DNA from: Acheta domesticus
Lineage: Eukaryota > Arthropoda > Insecta > Orthoptera > Gryllidae
Assembly (NCBI GenBank): GCA_031308135.1
Contig: JAHLJT010003122.1
Span: 1-64,000, forward strand
Direction: 5' to 3'
Length of the DNA stretch: 64,000 bases
The notes beneath the pieces are model-generated. The model searched no databases. It had not been told where the DNA came from and saw only the letters and a list, made by a program, of their open reading frames with translations. Numbering within the stretch: the first letter of the stretch is position 1; each line of letters opens with the position of its first letter. A program made the translations under genes and the position numbers. Positions 55,411-64,000 of this stretch are shown here, in pieces.

Positions 55411-56126
55411 TGGTGTTATGCCTCGGCCATCATTACAGGATTCCATGTAATGTAAAAAATAAAATGAATTGAGAGCCCTACCCCACTCCTCTTTTTTTTT
55501 ATTATTTAATTCATTCATTATGTGCGCGCCCTTGTTATTATATTCGACGAGCGCAATATTCTACTGTCATTATTACTTAAATTATATAATTAATAATAAT
55601 CACCATAACAAAAATAAGTCGAAAATTCAACGGGGTTGCGAGTGCGGCTATGCTAGCGGTGCAGGGGGCTTCAAGGTCGTTTCATGTGATGGGATTGGGT
55701 CGCACCACGAGTTTTCGTGTCATGAGTATTGCTTGCTTGTGTGTACTCGCGGCTTTTCCGAGGTACATACGTGTGCTAGAAAAGAAACAGTCAATACTAC
55801 TATATAAAATAATGCGCCTGATGTTCGGTTCCTAGTACTTCCGTATTACCAAATGCGGAACACCCGCAAACAGTAATCCTTATAAAATCTACTATAATTT
55901 ATCTTCCTCTACTTCGCAAACAAGGTTTGTATTCACATTCACCTGGAATTCAATTTCACATTCACCTGGAAACCGCAAATGCGAGCTACGTTACCCAGCG
56001 CCTGAAAAAAGGCAACCCGCAATACACGTGTGCATGGCGGACGTGTATTGCGTAAGGGGCACTCCGAAAAAATTTTTTTGGGGTGTTTTCCAGGACGATT
56101 ATTTCGACTGTGTTTTGATTAAATGA

Positions 56127-56280
56127 AAGTGGGCCAACTCCGGCGGATTCTGCAATACCGGAACGACCCTCGGAGAGGTCGCAGTAAACCGCATTATCCC
56201 TCTCCTGTTTCCAAAAATCAGATTAATATACTGAAGCCCCCGATGGGGACTGTATCAGATATTAAGCTGATAAGAACAGA
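56127..56280 (-). pseudogene. U2: U2 snRNA copy 3, 3' part (nt 40 to end)
   Basis: Identical to the other U2 copies from TCTGTTCTTATC to the 3' end. It is cut at the branch-point recognition sequence by the Utopia-like element. The 5' part lies at 62678-62714. Confidence 0.95.
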
Positions 56281-56499
56281 GTGTTTCATCATAATCGACA
56301 TAATTCATATAATGCACTATGTTCCGATTGTGATGACAGTTACTGTGAGTCACATCTGCATATAAGTACATTGTGATGACAATGTAAATATATTGCGCTG
56401 GACAGGACCTGTAAGGGAGGAAATACAAGGGGTTAATGTCAAATATACCCTATCGTCCGTAGACGATTTCACACACGCACTCTCACGCACACGCACACT

Positions 56500-56534
56500 G
56501 GTCCTGAAAAGGACCGTTCGCTCTAAAAAGAGCG
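56500..56534 (-). promoter_or_regulatory. Two histone-stem-loop-like hairpins, distal 3' UTR of Utopia-like element
   Basis: Minus strand 56534-56519 reads CGCTCTTTTTAGAGCG. After three bases, 56515-56500 reads GGTCCTTTTCAGGACC. Both have perfect 6-bp stems with loops UUUU and UUUC. The second is preceded by AAC as in the histone genes (AACGG). Confidence 0.75.
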
Positions 56535-56626
56535 GTTGAAACGGCGGAAAAGGCAGAGTGCGGCTGGTGGCTAGGTTGACGTAAAGGCCGTGAGTGGCTG
56601 GCGTTGTTATGGGCGACTGGTGGCGT

Positions 56627-56711
56627 GGCCCTGAGAAGGACCGTTAGGGCGGGTAGGCAAAGCCCTGAAAAGGGCTGTTGGTGCTGGGGCTTTGTAGCCC
56701 TAAAAAGGGCT
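56627..56711 (-). promoter_or_regulatory. Three histone-stem-loop-like hairpins, proximal 3' UTR of Utopia-like element
   Basis: On the minus strand in order: 56711-56696 AGCCCTTTTTAGGGCT, 56676-56661 AGCCCTTTTCAGGGCT and 56642-56627 GGTCCTTCTCAGGGCC. Each has a 6-bp stem and 4-nt loop. The third differs from the H1 stem-loop of this window by one loop base and keeps its G-U pair. The first begins 11 nt after the ORF stop. No HDE follows any of them. Confidence 0.78.
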
Positions 56712-56721
56712 GATGCGGCGT

Positions 56722-59700
56722 CTAGCGCAGGTGCTGCTTATAGATATCGTGAGAGCCGCGGATGGCGGCGCTAATAATTCGTTTGCGCAGCACTGGCAGA
56801 TAGTCGTCGTGTACAAGCTCCTTTAGCAGCTTGTCATTGGCGGGGTCCCAAGCTCCCCGGGCGCCAACGACGATTGGGACGATCTGCGCCGAGACGACAC
56901 CTGGAATCTTCCGCGTCTCTTCCGCCGCCTTCGCGTAGCGCAGCATCTTAATCCTTCGGGCGGCAGCCAGGCAGCCCTTTCCGCCTTCGAAAGCCACCGC
57001 CACGTCTACAATTTTGTAGTGCGTCCCCTGTCTGTTTGTGAGGACGAGGTCCGGGCGCTTATTATCGCTCCCGTACACTTCGTCCTCCGCCACAATCCGC
57101 CAGTTCATGGCCGTGGCCGCGCCCTTGACCGCGTCTACTATTGTGTCGTGACGCCTCTTAATGGCCGGCTTGTTACGCTCGCAGTGGCAAATTACATGCG
57201 CCTGCGTTTCTTTACGTGGGTGTCCTTCTCTGTCCACGCAGTGGAAGCGGCATTGTTTATCTGAGGAGGAGGGCATCCATGGAAAGCCCCCACGGAGCCC
57301 ACGCAACAGGTTAAGACGTGCCCTGTGCACCCACAGGTAGTCCGCCCATCTCAAATGCTCCCCCGAACACATAAAATGGGATGAGCGGCTTCCCGCGAGT
57401 GAGAGGTCGTGTGCGGCGCGGCCCTGGTCACGTTGCTTCTTCCATTCGTCTAGATGGTCTTTTTGGTTGATACTGCGAAGCGTGCGCAGTACCGACTTCC
57501 GATTTCTTTCCGTGAGCACTTTTTCGCCGTCACTGGTCTTAAGAATAAGTGACGGAGAGAGGAGCCCGTCTCTTAGTTGAAACGCCCATGTGGCGTTCAA
57601 TGCGCGCGTGGAGACACGCGCACGCGTCCACAGGTTGCCACGCCCCCTGTGTTCCACCGTGATGTGGCCATTCAGGTATTCTGCTACCTCGTCCGGGGAG
57701 ATCTCACGACCCGGAAGGCGCTCCGCAGCGGTGGCTTGGAGTTGCTGTACCGCGATCTTCCTCACCACAGGGTCAGGAGAGGTGAGCAGCTTGAAGGCTC
57801 CCTCCACGAACGCAAAGTGGACTTCTTTGCGGAATTCGGGGAGTCCAAAACCCGCGCCAGCTCTTGCGGAGTGGAGATAGTGCGTGGAGGCGTTGACGGG
57901 CAGGCCCGCCGCGTCCTTGATAAACTCACGCATCCACGCATCAATATCCTCTGCGTCTCCTACCTCGAGGGAGCGCATCCGAATGGGAAAGGCAAGGCGA
58001 GGTAGAACGAAAGCCAGGAGCGCATCTATTTTTTGCCATGGAGCAAGATTCGAGACCGCTATCTTGTTGGTTTGCTCCGTGACATCGTGTATAGTGGCCA
58101 AGGAGGGAACCACAGAGAATCCCACCGGGGTGCCGAGGAATCTCGTGTGGTCAGTAGCATTCAAGATGTTCAGTCGTTGGCCATAGACCTTGAACTGCTG
58201 TCTAGCGATGGCGCCGTCCTTAATGGCCAGAGTGTCACTTTTAGTAATGTTAATCGAAATTCCAATTTTTGCTGTCTCGGCCGCGAAGTGGTCCAGCATC
58301 CGAGTAAGAGCAGCAGGAAAGGTTGCCGCCAGCCAAACGTCATCCGCGTAAGCGCCACCAGGGATATCACAGTTAGAGAGGCTTAACGTGGAGCGGATGA
58401 TTGGGTCGATTGTAAGGTTGAACAAAGACGGGCTAAGCGGACAGCCCTGCCGAACACCTCTTGCGCAGAGAAAAGGTGGGGAGAGGCCTTGGCCGGACAG
58501 GAAAGAAGTGTAGCTGTCCGTGTATAGGTCCTTTATAATTTTTATCAATTTCTCCCCCACTTTGGCCGCCCTTAGACCTTCCAACATGGCCTCATGGGAG
58601 ATAGACCCGAAGGCGTTGGAAAGGTCAAGGAAAGCAAGGCAGAGATTCTGCTTGCGGCCTTTTGCTGAGTTGATAAGGCTGTCTACGAGAAAGTTGTTCT
58701 CGTAGACGCCATCGTGAGGTCGGAAACCCTTCTGCGCTGGAGAGAGCACCCCGTTCTCCTCCATCCACTCGCTGAGGCGGTGAGCCCAGAGGGAGATGTA
58801 AAGCTTCGGGAGAGTGTTGGCTAGCGAGATAGGCCTCCAGTTGGAGGGCGATTTCACGTCCCCTTTCTTGTGGATGAGCACGGTCTTGGAGTGCTTCCAC
58901 GAGGAGGGGATTCTGCCAAACTTCTGACAGGCCGCGAAAATAGCTGTCAAGAGCCTGCAGGTTGGGTCAATTCTCCTCCAGTGCTGATAGGAGAGCCTAT
59001 CATCTCCTGGCGCCGAGCTAGAGGCAGCCGCTAGCCGCTCCCCTACTTCTTTATTAGAAAAGGGATCTTCCCTAACTGGGGGGCGTCCCTCTGCTTCTGG
59101 ATAGCAGTCCCTGTGTGCCTCGTTGTTAAAAGGGGGCAGAGTAAAATGCTCGCCCACAACCGTGGGATCAATGTCGCAACGGGGACCTTCTTGCTCTGTT
59201 ATGAGGCGCACTGCGCGTCGAGAGTTCGCCTTATAAATCTGTGAGATTTTGGCCCTCGCCATCGCCGCGTTCGCCGGTCTGGTACTACCGGTGTTCGGCC
59301 TAAACGCAGTCGGCGGGTTCCTTAGGCACAGCTCCTGTACTTTCACGACCGCCTGGTTGATGAACTCCTCTACTTGTAGCCAGTTGACGCCCGTAACTGG
59401 CGCCTTCTTTGCTTCAAGGATAGCGCCTCTGATCTCTTCAAGGTCCGGGTGGAGCTTGCCCACCAGGTCGGGAGCAGGTGATGAAGGCCGCATCGGGCCA
59501 CGGTTTCTGGGCGGCGACTCTCTTGCTACGGCCGGAGCGGCGGGAGCGCTCGCAGGGACAGATCTAGCTTCTTCATCGGAAGAGCGAGTGGGCGCAGCGA
59601 CACGCGCGCCTTGCGTCCTACGCGGAGGGCGCGGGGGCCTTTGGGGCCGGGGGCGGGCCGCTCGCGCTACCTCAACCCATTGCGGTTCCTCTTCCTCCAG

Positions 59701-61521
59701 GTGAACCAGTGGCATCTCAGGCGCGGGGCTGTTGCGCGCGGGCCTCTCCCTGCGCGGCGCAGCAGGCGCGCGATCTGGGGAGGAGCTGCGCCTCGAGCGC
59801 GTGGAAGCACCGCTCGTCTGTGGCGACGCGCTCTCACTGTTGCGGGGCTGCACCAGATTGCGCACTGCTGCTTCAGTTCGTTGTCGTCGCCGGTAAGTAT
59901 TGGCGACGGGCACTCGCTCCGTGCGCTTCGGCCACTCATGGGTCCTCCAATGGAGCTTAAGTTGTCTCCGCGTCGCAAAAATGGCGCCGCATCCATCCGC
60001 CTTACACCTCTTGATTGGTGAGCACTCCGTCCCCTCCGGGATCACGAAGGTCAGAAGCTCATCGCATGCGTTAGCATGCCTGGTCCAGGCGTTGCCCACA
60101 TCCTCGAAGCAACCACAGCAGATCTTCTTAACGGGCAGACAGATCCTGTGCTTCTTCAGCAGGTGTCGCTTGAGGCTGCCCAGTCTCGTCGTCCATTCGG
60201 GCGAGCTGCTTACTGGGTCCCGTGAGGGTGGGCACTCCGGGCAGCGGATGTGCCTGGCGGCCGGCAGCGGGAAGATGATCGATTCTTCCGAGCGGAGCGG
60301 CTGGAGCGATGGAAGGAAGGGATGTGCGAAGGAGGTGGTCAGATTGTGGTCGGCTGGCGCCGGCGCTGGAGGCTCCACAGGCGCCGCGGCAGGAGCACGT
60401 GGGGCTCGCTGTCGCCTGCGGTTGAGCGCCGCACAGGTGCGCCGGTGGTCTTTCTTGGCTGCGCTCATTGCACAGCCAGAGCATTTGATGTTAACTTGCA
60501 TACTCTCAGGCCAGTCGTGCGCGAACCGGAGATGGCTCCTAAGCGATTTCCTGATCTGCAGGACCGACCCTAGAGAGATCATGAAATCGCACAGCGGGCA
60601 CCTGGTGAGCCTGGGTGGCGGGTAGCAGAGTTCGAGTGCGAACTCGCCCGTTCTCCTCAGTGGGTGCCGAGGGAGCGTCTCCAGGGTCGCGCCTTCCAAC
60701 ACTTGCGTGGGTGGAGGCCTACGCGGGGTCGACGCATCCGCGGAGGCTTCCGACACCGTGATGAAGTCACCCGAGTCATCATTTGTAGACGAGTGAATGG
60801 AGACTGTCAGGTGGTTTGCGACTGTTCCTTGGATGTCCTCTAGAGCTGAATCTTCGATCGGATCGAAAATAGAGACTACCTGGGAGCGTGTCACCAGGTT
60901 TGGGTCGTCGGGGCCGGTCACATGGCTTCTTGAGTTACCTCGTGTCGATCGCCGCCGTCTTCTGTTAGTTCTTGAAGTATGGGGAGCGACCGAGGTTTCT
61001 GGGCCAGACGCGATGATCTGCCATGAGCCGGAGGATGAGGAAGAGCTCGACACAAGATTGATCCTCTCTGAAGACCTAGCAGGGGTTTCAGAGAGCGTAA
61101 TGAGCCCTGACGGTATCCTCGGACCCGATCTAATGCTTGAAATGTCCTCATGGGGGACAATGGTAACTTCATCTTCTTCCAAGTCCAGCCTTGCATCCTC
61201 TGCAGTATCCAGCAGCACCACCGAGGGGACAGTTGGCGTGGGCAACGGTCGCGGCGACAACTCCTCCATCGGCTCCGGAGTGACGTGCACGGCGTCGCGC
61301 TCCGGGGAGATGGCGCGTGGAGGGTCGGTGTCGTCCAGCTGGACGACCGGCTGGTCGCCTACCGGCACCGTGAACGATACGGACGGGCGGAAAGAGTCAG
61401 AAGACGTGGTAGGGCGAGTCCTAAAATTCCAGAGAATGTCCGGATCGTTCTGGAGCGGGGTGGAGGAAAATAAAGGCTTTAACGGCGCCCCAGGCCGTCT
61501 TGCCTTGCTCCTGGTCATCAT
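56722..61521 (-). CDS. Utopia-like ORF: zinc fingers, reverse transcriptase, restriction-like endonuclease, 1599 aa
   Basis: The single protein expected to bind the U2 target, cut it and reverse-transcribe the element. Residues 1-300 are acidic/Ser-rich and disordered. C2H2-type fingers lie near 308-335 (CPLCDF...HLRFAH), 427-459 (CPEC...HLLKKH) and 506-528 (CKADGCGAIF...HWRTH), with extra Cys/His pairs near 347-363 and 468-486. A long Pro/Arg-rich linker follows. The reverse transcriptase (about 870-1130) has NWRPISLANTLPKL, FLDLSNAFGSI, RQGCPLSPSLFN and GGAYADDVWL (YADD about 1057). Near 1422-1447 is a CCHC motif (CRFHC...HVICHC). The endonuclease core RPDLVLTNRQG...KIVDVAV lies at about 1489-1506. 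No RNase H was seen. Confidence 0.92.
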   Translation of the reverse strand: MMTRSKARRPGAPLKPLFSSTPLQNDPDILWNFRTRPTTSSDSFRPSVSFTVPVGDQPVVQLDDTDPPRAISPERDAVHVTPEPMEELSPRPLPTPTVPSVVLLDTAEDARLDLEEDEVTIVPHEDISSIRSGPRIPSGLITLSETPARSSERINLVSSSSSSSGSWQIIASGPETSVAPHTSRTNRRRRRSTRGNSRSHVTGPDDPNLVTRSQVVSIFDPIEDSALEDIQGTVANHLTVSIHSSTNDDSGDFITVSEASADASTPRRPPPTQVLEGATLETLPRHPLRRTGEFALELCYPPPRLTRCPLCDFMISLGSVLQIRKSLRSHLRFAHDWPESMQVNIKCSGCAMSAAKKDHRRTCAALNRRRQRAPRAPAAAPVEPPAPAPADHNLTTSFAHPFLPSLQPLRSEESIIFPLPAARHIRCPECPPSRDPVSSSPEWTTRLGSLKRHLLKKHRICLPVKKICCGCFEDVGNAWTRHANACDELLTFVIPEGTECSPIKRCKADGCGAIFATRRQLKLHWRTHEWPKRTERVPVANTYRRRQRTEAAVRNLVQPRNSESASPQTSGASTRSRRSSSPDRAPAAPRRERPARNSPAPEMPLVHLEEEEPQWVEVARAARPRPQRPPRPPRRTQGARVAAPTRSSDEEARSVPASAPAAPAVARESPPRNRGPMRPSSPAPDLVGKLHPDLEEIRGAILEAKKAPVTGVNWLQVEEFINQAVVKVQELCLRNPPTAFRPNTGSTRPANAAMARAKISQIYKANSRRAVRLITEQEGPRCDIDPTVVGEHFTLPPFNNEAHRDCYPEAEGRPPVREDPFSNKEVGERLAAASSSAPGDDRLSYQHWRRIDPTCRLLTAIFAACQKFGRIPSSWKHSKTVLIHKKGDVKSPSNWRPISLANTLPKLYISLWAHRLSEWMEENGVLSPAQKGFRPHDGVYENNFLVDSLINSAKGRKQNLCLAFLDLSNAFGSISHEAMLEGLRAAKVGEKLIKIIKDLYTDSYTSFLSGQGLSPPFLCARGVRQGCPLSPSLFNLTIDPIIRSTLSLSNCDIPGGAYADDVWLAATFPAALTRMLDHFAAETAKIGISINITKSDTLAIKDGAIARQQFKVYGQRLNILNATDHTRFLGTPVGFSVVPSLATIHDVTEQTNKIAVSNLAPWQKIDALLAFVLPRLAFPIRMRSLEVGDAEDIDAWMREFIKDAAGLPVNASTHYLHSARAGAGFGLPEFRKEVHFAFVEGAFKLLTSPDPVVRKIAVQQLQATAAERLPGREISPDEVAEYLNGHITVEHRGRGNLWTRARVSTRALNATWAFQLRDGLLSPSLILKTSDGEKVLTERNRKSVLRTLRSINQKDHLDEWKKQRDQGRAAHDLSLAGSRSSHFMCSGEHLRWADYLWVHRARLNLLRGLRGGFPWMPSSSDKQCRFHCVDREGHPRKETQAHVICHCERNKPAIKRRHDTIVDAVKGAATAMNWRIVAEDEVYGSDNKRPDLVLTNRQGTHYKIVDVAVAFEGGKGCLAAARRIKMLRYAKAAEETRKIPGVVSAQIVPIVVGARGAWDPANDKLLKELVHDDYLPVLRKRIISAAIRGSHDIYKQHLR

Positions 61522-62677
61522 GTTCGTGAGAATATATGAAAGAAAAAACTATACCTAAGGAAAAAATGAATAAACTGACGCACTAAAACAACGCTAGTGT
61601 TCTAAACTATAACTAGAAACTATAAGCTAAAGCGCACTAAACAGACGCTAGTGTCCTAAAGAGAACTAAAACAGGAGTTCGTGAGGAACTAGTTCAATTA
61701 TCACACTCTTCTTCTAAAGATGTTAGCAGCAGGGCGGCAGAACTGGCGGTGCGCAGAGAAGGGCTGAGAGGAAAGCAAGTAGAAATAAAGAAATCTAAGA
61801 AGGGAATAGGGATATCCCAGGCTTTATCTAATCCTAAATAAACAAAGAGAACTAACTAACTAAACATCTAGACTAATGTTAACTGTACAACTAAACCTAA
61901 TTAAGTCAAATTGGAACGAAGAAACAAGCTGTTACAATAATGACACTTAGAACCTGAAAAGATGAAGGAAAAGACTAGTTTAAAAGAAAACTTAATCGAA
62001 CTTGAAACGAGAGAAAATTGGATACAGAGAGACCGTGGCCTAACGAAGAGGACATGCAAAAGACCTGAAAGAGACGAGGCAGTAATAAAAAAGCTGGGTG
62101 TTTTTCGTGTCCTTCGTGTTCTTCGTGCATTTCCTTCGTGATCTTCATGTTTTTCATGATCTTCGTGTCTAAACAAGAGGGCACGGGGGAACCGCTCTTA
62201 GGAAACGAGATCAGTTCTAAGGATTGACTAACACGAAAGTTAAATAAAAGCGATGAGATTTACACGAACACGTGGACGCAACATACCGGACGGCGGAGAA
62301 CAACACCCGGAAAGCCAAATATAATAGGGCGATAGAATGACCCTACCCTCGCAAACTCCCCTTACCGGACGGCAGAGAACAAAGCATGAAAAAACGCGTG
62401 GACGTAACATACCGGACGGCGAAGGGCAACACCCGGGAAAACAAAAATTGATACGGCGTGAGAATGACCATGACTTCGCAGACGCCCTTTACCGGACGGT
62501 GGAGAACAACGCCTGATAAAACAAAAATCCCAGTTGAGAGGGGACCAGCCAATCGCGTTAAGGTAAATGAACCAATAGAGCGATTATATAACCTTAACTA
62601 ATGATCGTCTCATGGAGGACGGCGGAGAACAGAGCATGATAAAACAAAAATTTTAGCGCAGGAGAAAGGGAATAGCC
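61522..62677 (-). other. 5' UTR of Utopia-like element
   Basis: No conserved ORF. It contains a duplicated ACGCTAGTGT-CTAAA (near 61583 and 61635), a simple TTCGTG/TTCATG repeat at 62103-62170 and a promoter-proximal repeat array at 62283-62640. Being co-oriented, it could be read from the U2 promoter. Confidence 0.7.
62283..62640. repeat. ACCGGACGGCGGAGAACAAC repeats in Utopia-like 5' UTR
   Basis: Five imperfect copies start at about 62285, 62364, 62411, 62491 and 62614, with spacing 47-125 bp. Each is followed by GC(A/C)TGAAAA-type or ACACCCGG sequence and AAAACAAAAA. Confidence 0.75.
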
Positions 62678-62714
62678 TACACTTTGATCTTAGCCAAAAG
62701 GCCGAGAAGCGATA
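62678..62714 (-). pseudogene. U2: U2 snRNA copy 3, 5' part (nt 1-37)
   Basis: ATCGCTTCTCGG to AAGTGTAG, identical to the other copies, then interrupted by the element. The promoter side is intact. Confidence 0.94.
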
Positions 62715-64000
62715 CCGGTAAACGGTCTTTATTTGGTTTTTAGGAAAACTTTTAAAAAAACCCGAAATCCAGCGAAAAAAAAACAAAAAAAACCCGGTTC
62801 GTTTCGAGGAAAAAAAATTTTTTTTTTCGACATTTTGAATCGCGAAATTTTTGGTGAAGTAGTGCTGTGGAAGGGATAATTTTGAGCTTCTGGGATGCAG
62901 ATGTAATTGTTTTACAACGTAGCACCAGAAAATTTCTCAATTTTCGCGTATTTTTGGAGAAATCGAAATTTTAAAATAAACATGGCTAGATGTTAGATGG
63001 AATTTTTAACCGAGAAAATGCGGTGAAGTAGCGCTGGGAAATGGATATTTTCGGGTTTCTAGGATGCGGAAGTAATTGTTTTACAACGTAGCACCAAAAA
63101 ATTTCTCAATTTTTGCGTATTTTTCGCGAAATCGAAATTTTAAAAAAACTGCTAGATAGTAGATAGGGACATATCCAACAATAGACTCTCGTTTCGTCTA
63201 GCGCCGCTAGTATTGCTTAGAGACGCACCAAACAATTTTTTTTTTTAATTAAGTGATTTTGACGTTTCTTCTTGCGAATATCACGCATTCAGACCGGTCG
63301 TACTTTGCTGAACCCTTGAAACACGCCGCTTTGCATATCGCGCAGACGACGCGCGGCACCTCCGAACGTTTGAATTGCGCCCCGAAATACCTCCTTCGTG
63401 CCCATTGGTCGAATTCGGTCCGCGACCTTGGCGTTCGCCCAATGGCGAAAACCTCGTTTCTGCCGCGAAAAACACACGATTTTATAGGAAATTCTTGAAT
63501 GCAATGTAACTCTTTGTTCTTCACTGATACATAGAAAAAATCTGTCATTCAGATATACTACTTTCGATTGGATCCTTGTCAGATGATAGACTCGTTTATA
63601 TATTGCGTCCGATATCTGCTACCATTCGCACAACTTTCCACGAAACATTGCTTTCTGAAATGTCGCAGAGTCGTCTGACAATACATTTTATTGCAAACTA
63701 TACGCGTTTTTTTTTTTCAATTCCGATCGTATTCGCATATGTCTCAAGGTCGCTATCGTTTCACACGTCATGGGTGGAGGGGGAAACGCCAACGCGGAGC
63801 CATCAGTCTCCGCTGGGCGGTCGTGCGTGACGGTCTCGTGTGCGAGCGTGTGAATGTGTGTATCTTGTTTCTATGTGATGTGCGTTATAACAACATGTAT
63901 TGTTTTTCTGATTCTTTCTTCCGTCTCTGCGTGCCGTTCTCTGCTTGCCGAACGCCAGTAAGTGCAATTTTGCAACCGATTTGCCATTAATGCGAACAGT
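62715..64000. repeat. Conserved non-coding block upstream of U2, copy 3 (partial, runs off window)
   Basis: Same sequence as 52307 onward up to the window end. It shows that the array continues beyond the window. Confidence 0.9.

Larger units (their letters stand above)
56281..62677 (-). mobile_element. Utopia-like non-LTR retrotransposon inserted in U2 snRNA gene
   Basis: A 6.4-kb insertion in the same orientation as U2, with one large ORF (zinc fingers, reverse transcriptase, restriction-like endonuclease). It has a 1.15-kb 5' UTR with repeats, a 440-bp 3' UTR with hairpins and no poly-A tail. U2 nt 1-37 lie on one side and nt 40 onward on the other; nt 38-39 (TA) are missing. Restriction-like-endonuclease elements with U2 as target are known as the Utopia lineage (reported from wasps, reptiles and oomycetes). 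The domain layout and target fit that lineage. The ORF is intact, so the copy may be active. Confidence 0.88.

Overview
The window looks like nuclear DNA of an arthropod, most likely an insect. It holds canonical replication-dependent histone genes (H1, H3, H4, H2A, H2B), U2 snRNA genes, large non-coding satellite arrays and several non-LTR retrotransposons. No prokaryotic gene organisation is present. The species cannot be named from sequence alone. A Utopia-type element inside a U2 gene is a lineage that has been reported in wasps, among others.

Layout: (1) 1-5896, minus strand: a Jockey-like retrotransposon (element 1, poly-A at 696-725) abuts a fragment of a second Jockey-like ORF2 on its left and a truncated H2A gene on its right. 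(2) 5897-9925: histone/U2 unit copy 1 (broken H2A, divergent promoter, H2B, U2, conserved non-coding block). (3) About 9950-39730: 30 kb without a recognisable gene, made of a ~325-bp satellite, a ~361-bp repeat family, a ~117-bp tandem repeat, a GC-rich repeat and a 1.2-1.45 kb complex repeat. (4) About 40.6-46.7 kb: a second two-ORF Jockey-like retrotransposon (element 2, plus strand). (5) 47.0-54.4 kb: an intact cluster H1 > < H3 H4 > < H2A H2B > < U2. H1 has an intron. (6) 54.45-54.70 kb: a 250-bp segment with three tandem copies of the sequence complementary to the histone downstream element. (7) 54.70-64.0 kb: a third H2B/U2 unit lacking H2A, whose U2 gene is split by a 6.4-kb Utopia-like element with zinc fingers, reverse transcriptase and restriction-like endonuclease.

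Every intact histone gene here ends with a 6-bp-stem, 4-nt-loop histone 3' stem-loop (HSL). A purine-rich histone downstream element (HDE, GAAAGAGCAAA or a shorter match) follows, 13-17 nt later in most genes. These are the SLBP and U7 snRNP signals of replication-dependent histone mRNA.

The most striking observation is that two unrelated retrotransposons living in this locus carry arrays of the same kind of hairpin. The Utopia-like element has five in its 3' UTR. Element 1 has four good and two weaker ones in its 5' leader, followed by an exact HDE. Element 1 also has an HSL-plus-double-HDE arrangement inside its ORF1 coding sequence. This suggests that histone-locus retrotransposons have acquired or mimicked histone mRNA processing signals. 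The structures are visible in the sequence; the function is inference.
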